DNA from: Oegoconia quadripuncta | Lineage: Eukaryota > Arthropoda > Insecta > Lepidoptera > Autostichidae | Reading direction: 5' to 3' | NCBI GenBank assembly: GCA_949316235.1 | Contig: OX438744.1 | Location: 25,469,578-25,533,577, forward strand | Length of the DNA stretch: 64,000 nucleotides | In this document: piece after piece, positions 47,685 through 64,000 of the stretch | How the letters are laid out: the number at the start of each line of letters is the position of its first letter | Numbering within the stretch: the stretch's first letter is position 1 | The notes under the pieces: model-generated | The model's database searches: none | Told to the model about the DNA's origin: nothing | The model's input: the letters and a program-made list of their open reading frames with translations, nothing else | Position numbers and translations under genes: made by a program

Positions 47685-47885
47685 GGAGGCTCCACTGAAA
47701 ACCAGCGTTGTAGTGAACGACTACAACCCATGCTGAGTTGGAGACCTTTTTGACTCCACCTTGCGACACCGACAATTAGATGACAAACACAATGTTATTT
47801 TGTGCATGTGTCTCGACTGTGTAATATTTGTACCTGATTGTTTGTGTCATGAGATGGGTTTAAATAAATTTTTCTTTCTTTCTAA
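47685..47885 (+). repeat. dispersed repeat 3' end, copy
   Basis: ggaggctccactgaaaacca, gttggagacctttttgactc, then gatgggtttaaataaatttt and a ttctttctttct tail. It is probably a retroelement 3' UTR. Confidence 0.6.
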
Positions 47886-48054
47886 CCGGTATCTAAATGA
47901 AAAACATTGTATTGTGTATTTTTGAAACAACCTGTGATCATGAAGTAAGACAGGTCTGCATGGATTAGGTGATAGAGGGTGAGACAGGCGCAGTAGGTGT
48001 GGGCTCGGGCGTGAGACAGGCGCCGTATGTGGTGGGAGCCCTACAGCGTGTGCG

Positions 48055-63908
<15,854 letters not shown>

Positions 63909-64000
63909 CTGAAAGTTTAGGAAGTATTTCTATAAATTGTCCGAATTCATATGGATCTTTTATAATAAGATTCATTCCCTTATCTACATTAAAATCACTC

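Overview
The window looks like a piece of a lepidopteran (moth or butterfly) nuclear genome. It is AT-rich, with small GT-AG exons lost among long introns and intergenic DNA. It is packed with tRNA-headed SINEs, 3' ends of non-LTR retrotransposons and short inverted-repeat DNA elements of the kind usual in Lepidoptera. The organism call is inference; no species marker is visible. Nothing bacterial (operons, ribosome binding sites, CRISPR) is present.

Two host genes can be rebuilt exon by exon. (1) On the minus strand, about 63.9 to 48.06 kb, nine phase-consistent exons encode the last 402 residues of Hippo (hpo, orthologue of mammalian MST1/2). They cover most of the kinase domain from the hinge region onward, the linker and the C-terminal SARAH domain. 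The 5' exons with the ATP-binding loop lie beyond the right edge. (2) On the plus strand, 25.3 to 30.05 kb, four exons with matching phases give a complete 147-residue hydrophobic, probably multi-pass membrane protein that I do not recognise. Two of its exons are too short to stand out as ORFs.

Layout: 1-25.3 kb is intergenic or intronic and repeat-rich, with no host gene seen. It includes a PIF/Harbinger-like element nested in another repeat at 23.15-24.51 kb and a fold-back element at 22.70-22.96 kb. 25.3-30.05 kb is the small membrane-protein gene, with two SINEs in its last intron. 30.05-48.05 kb is intergenic: MITEs, LINE relics, a 290-bp tandem duplication at 41.7-42.3 kb, and an OTU-protease-like ORF running into a 231-bp-arm inverted duplication at 43.2-44.0 kb. 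48.05-64 kb is hpo, whose introns hold SINEs, LINE 3' ends, MITEs and a roughly 20-bp-unit CpG-rich minisatellite next to one exon.

For known function, Hippo kinase binds Salvador through its SARAH domain and phosphorylates Warts/Mats to restrain Yorkie-driven growth. No other pathway member is visible here. The most unusual structures are the OTU ORF with its hairpin and large inverted repeat, the minisatellite inside hpo, the nested DNA transposon, and several SINE-in-SINE or fold-back SINE arrangements.
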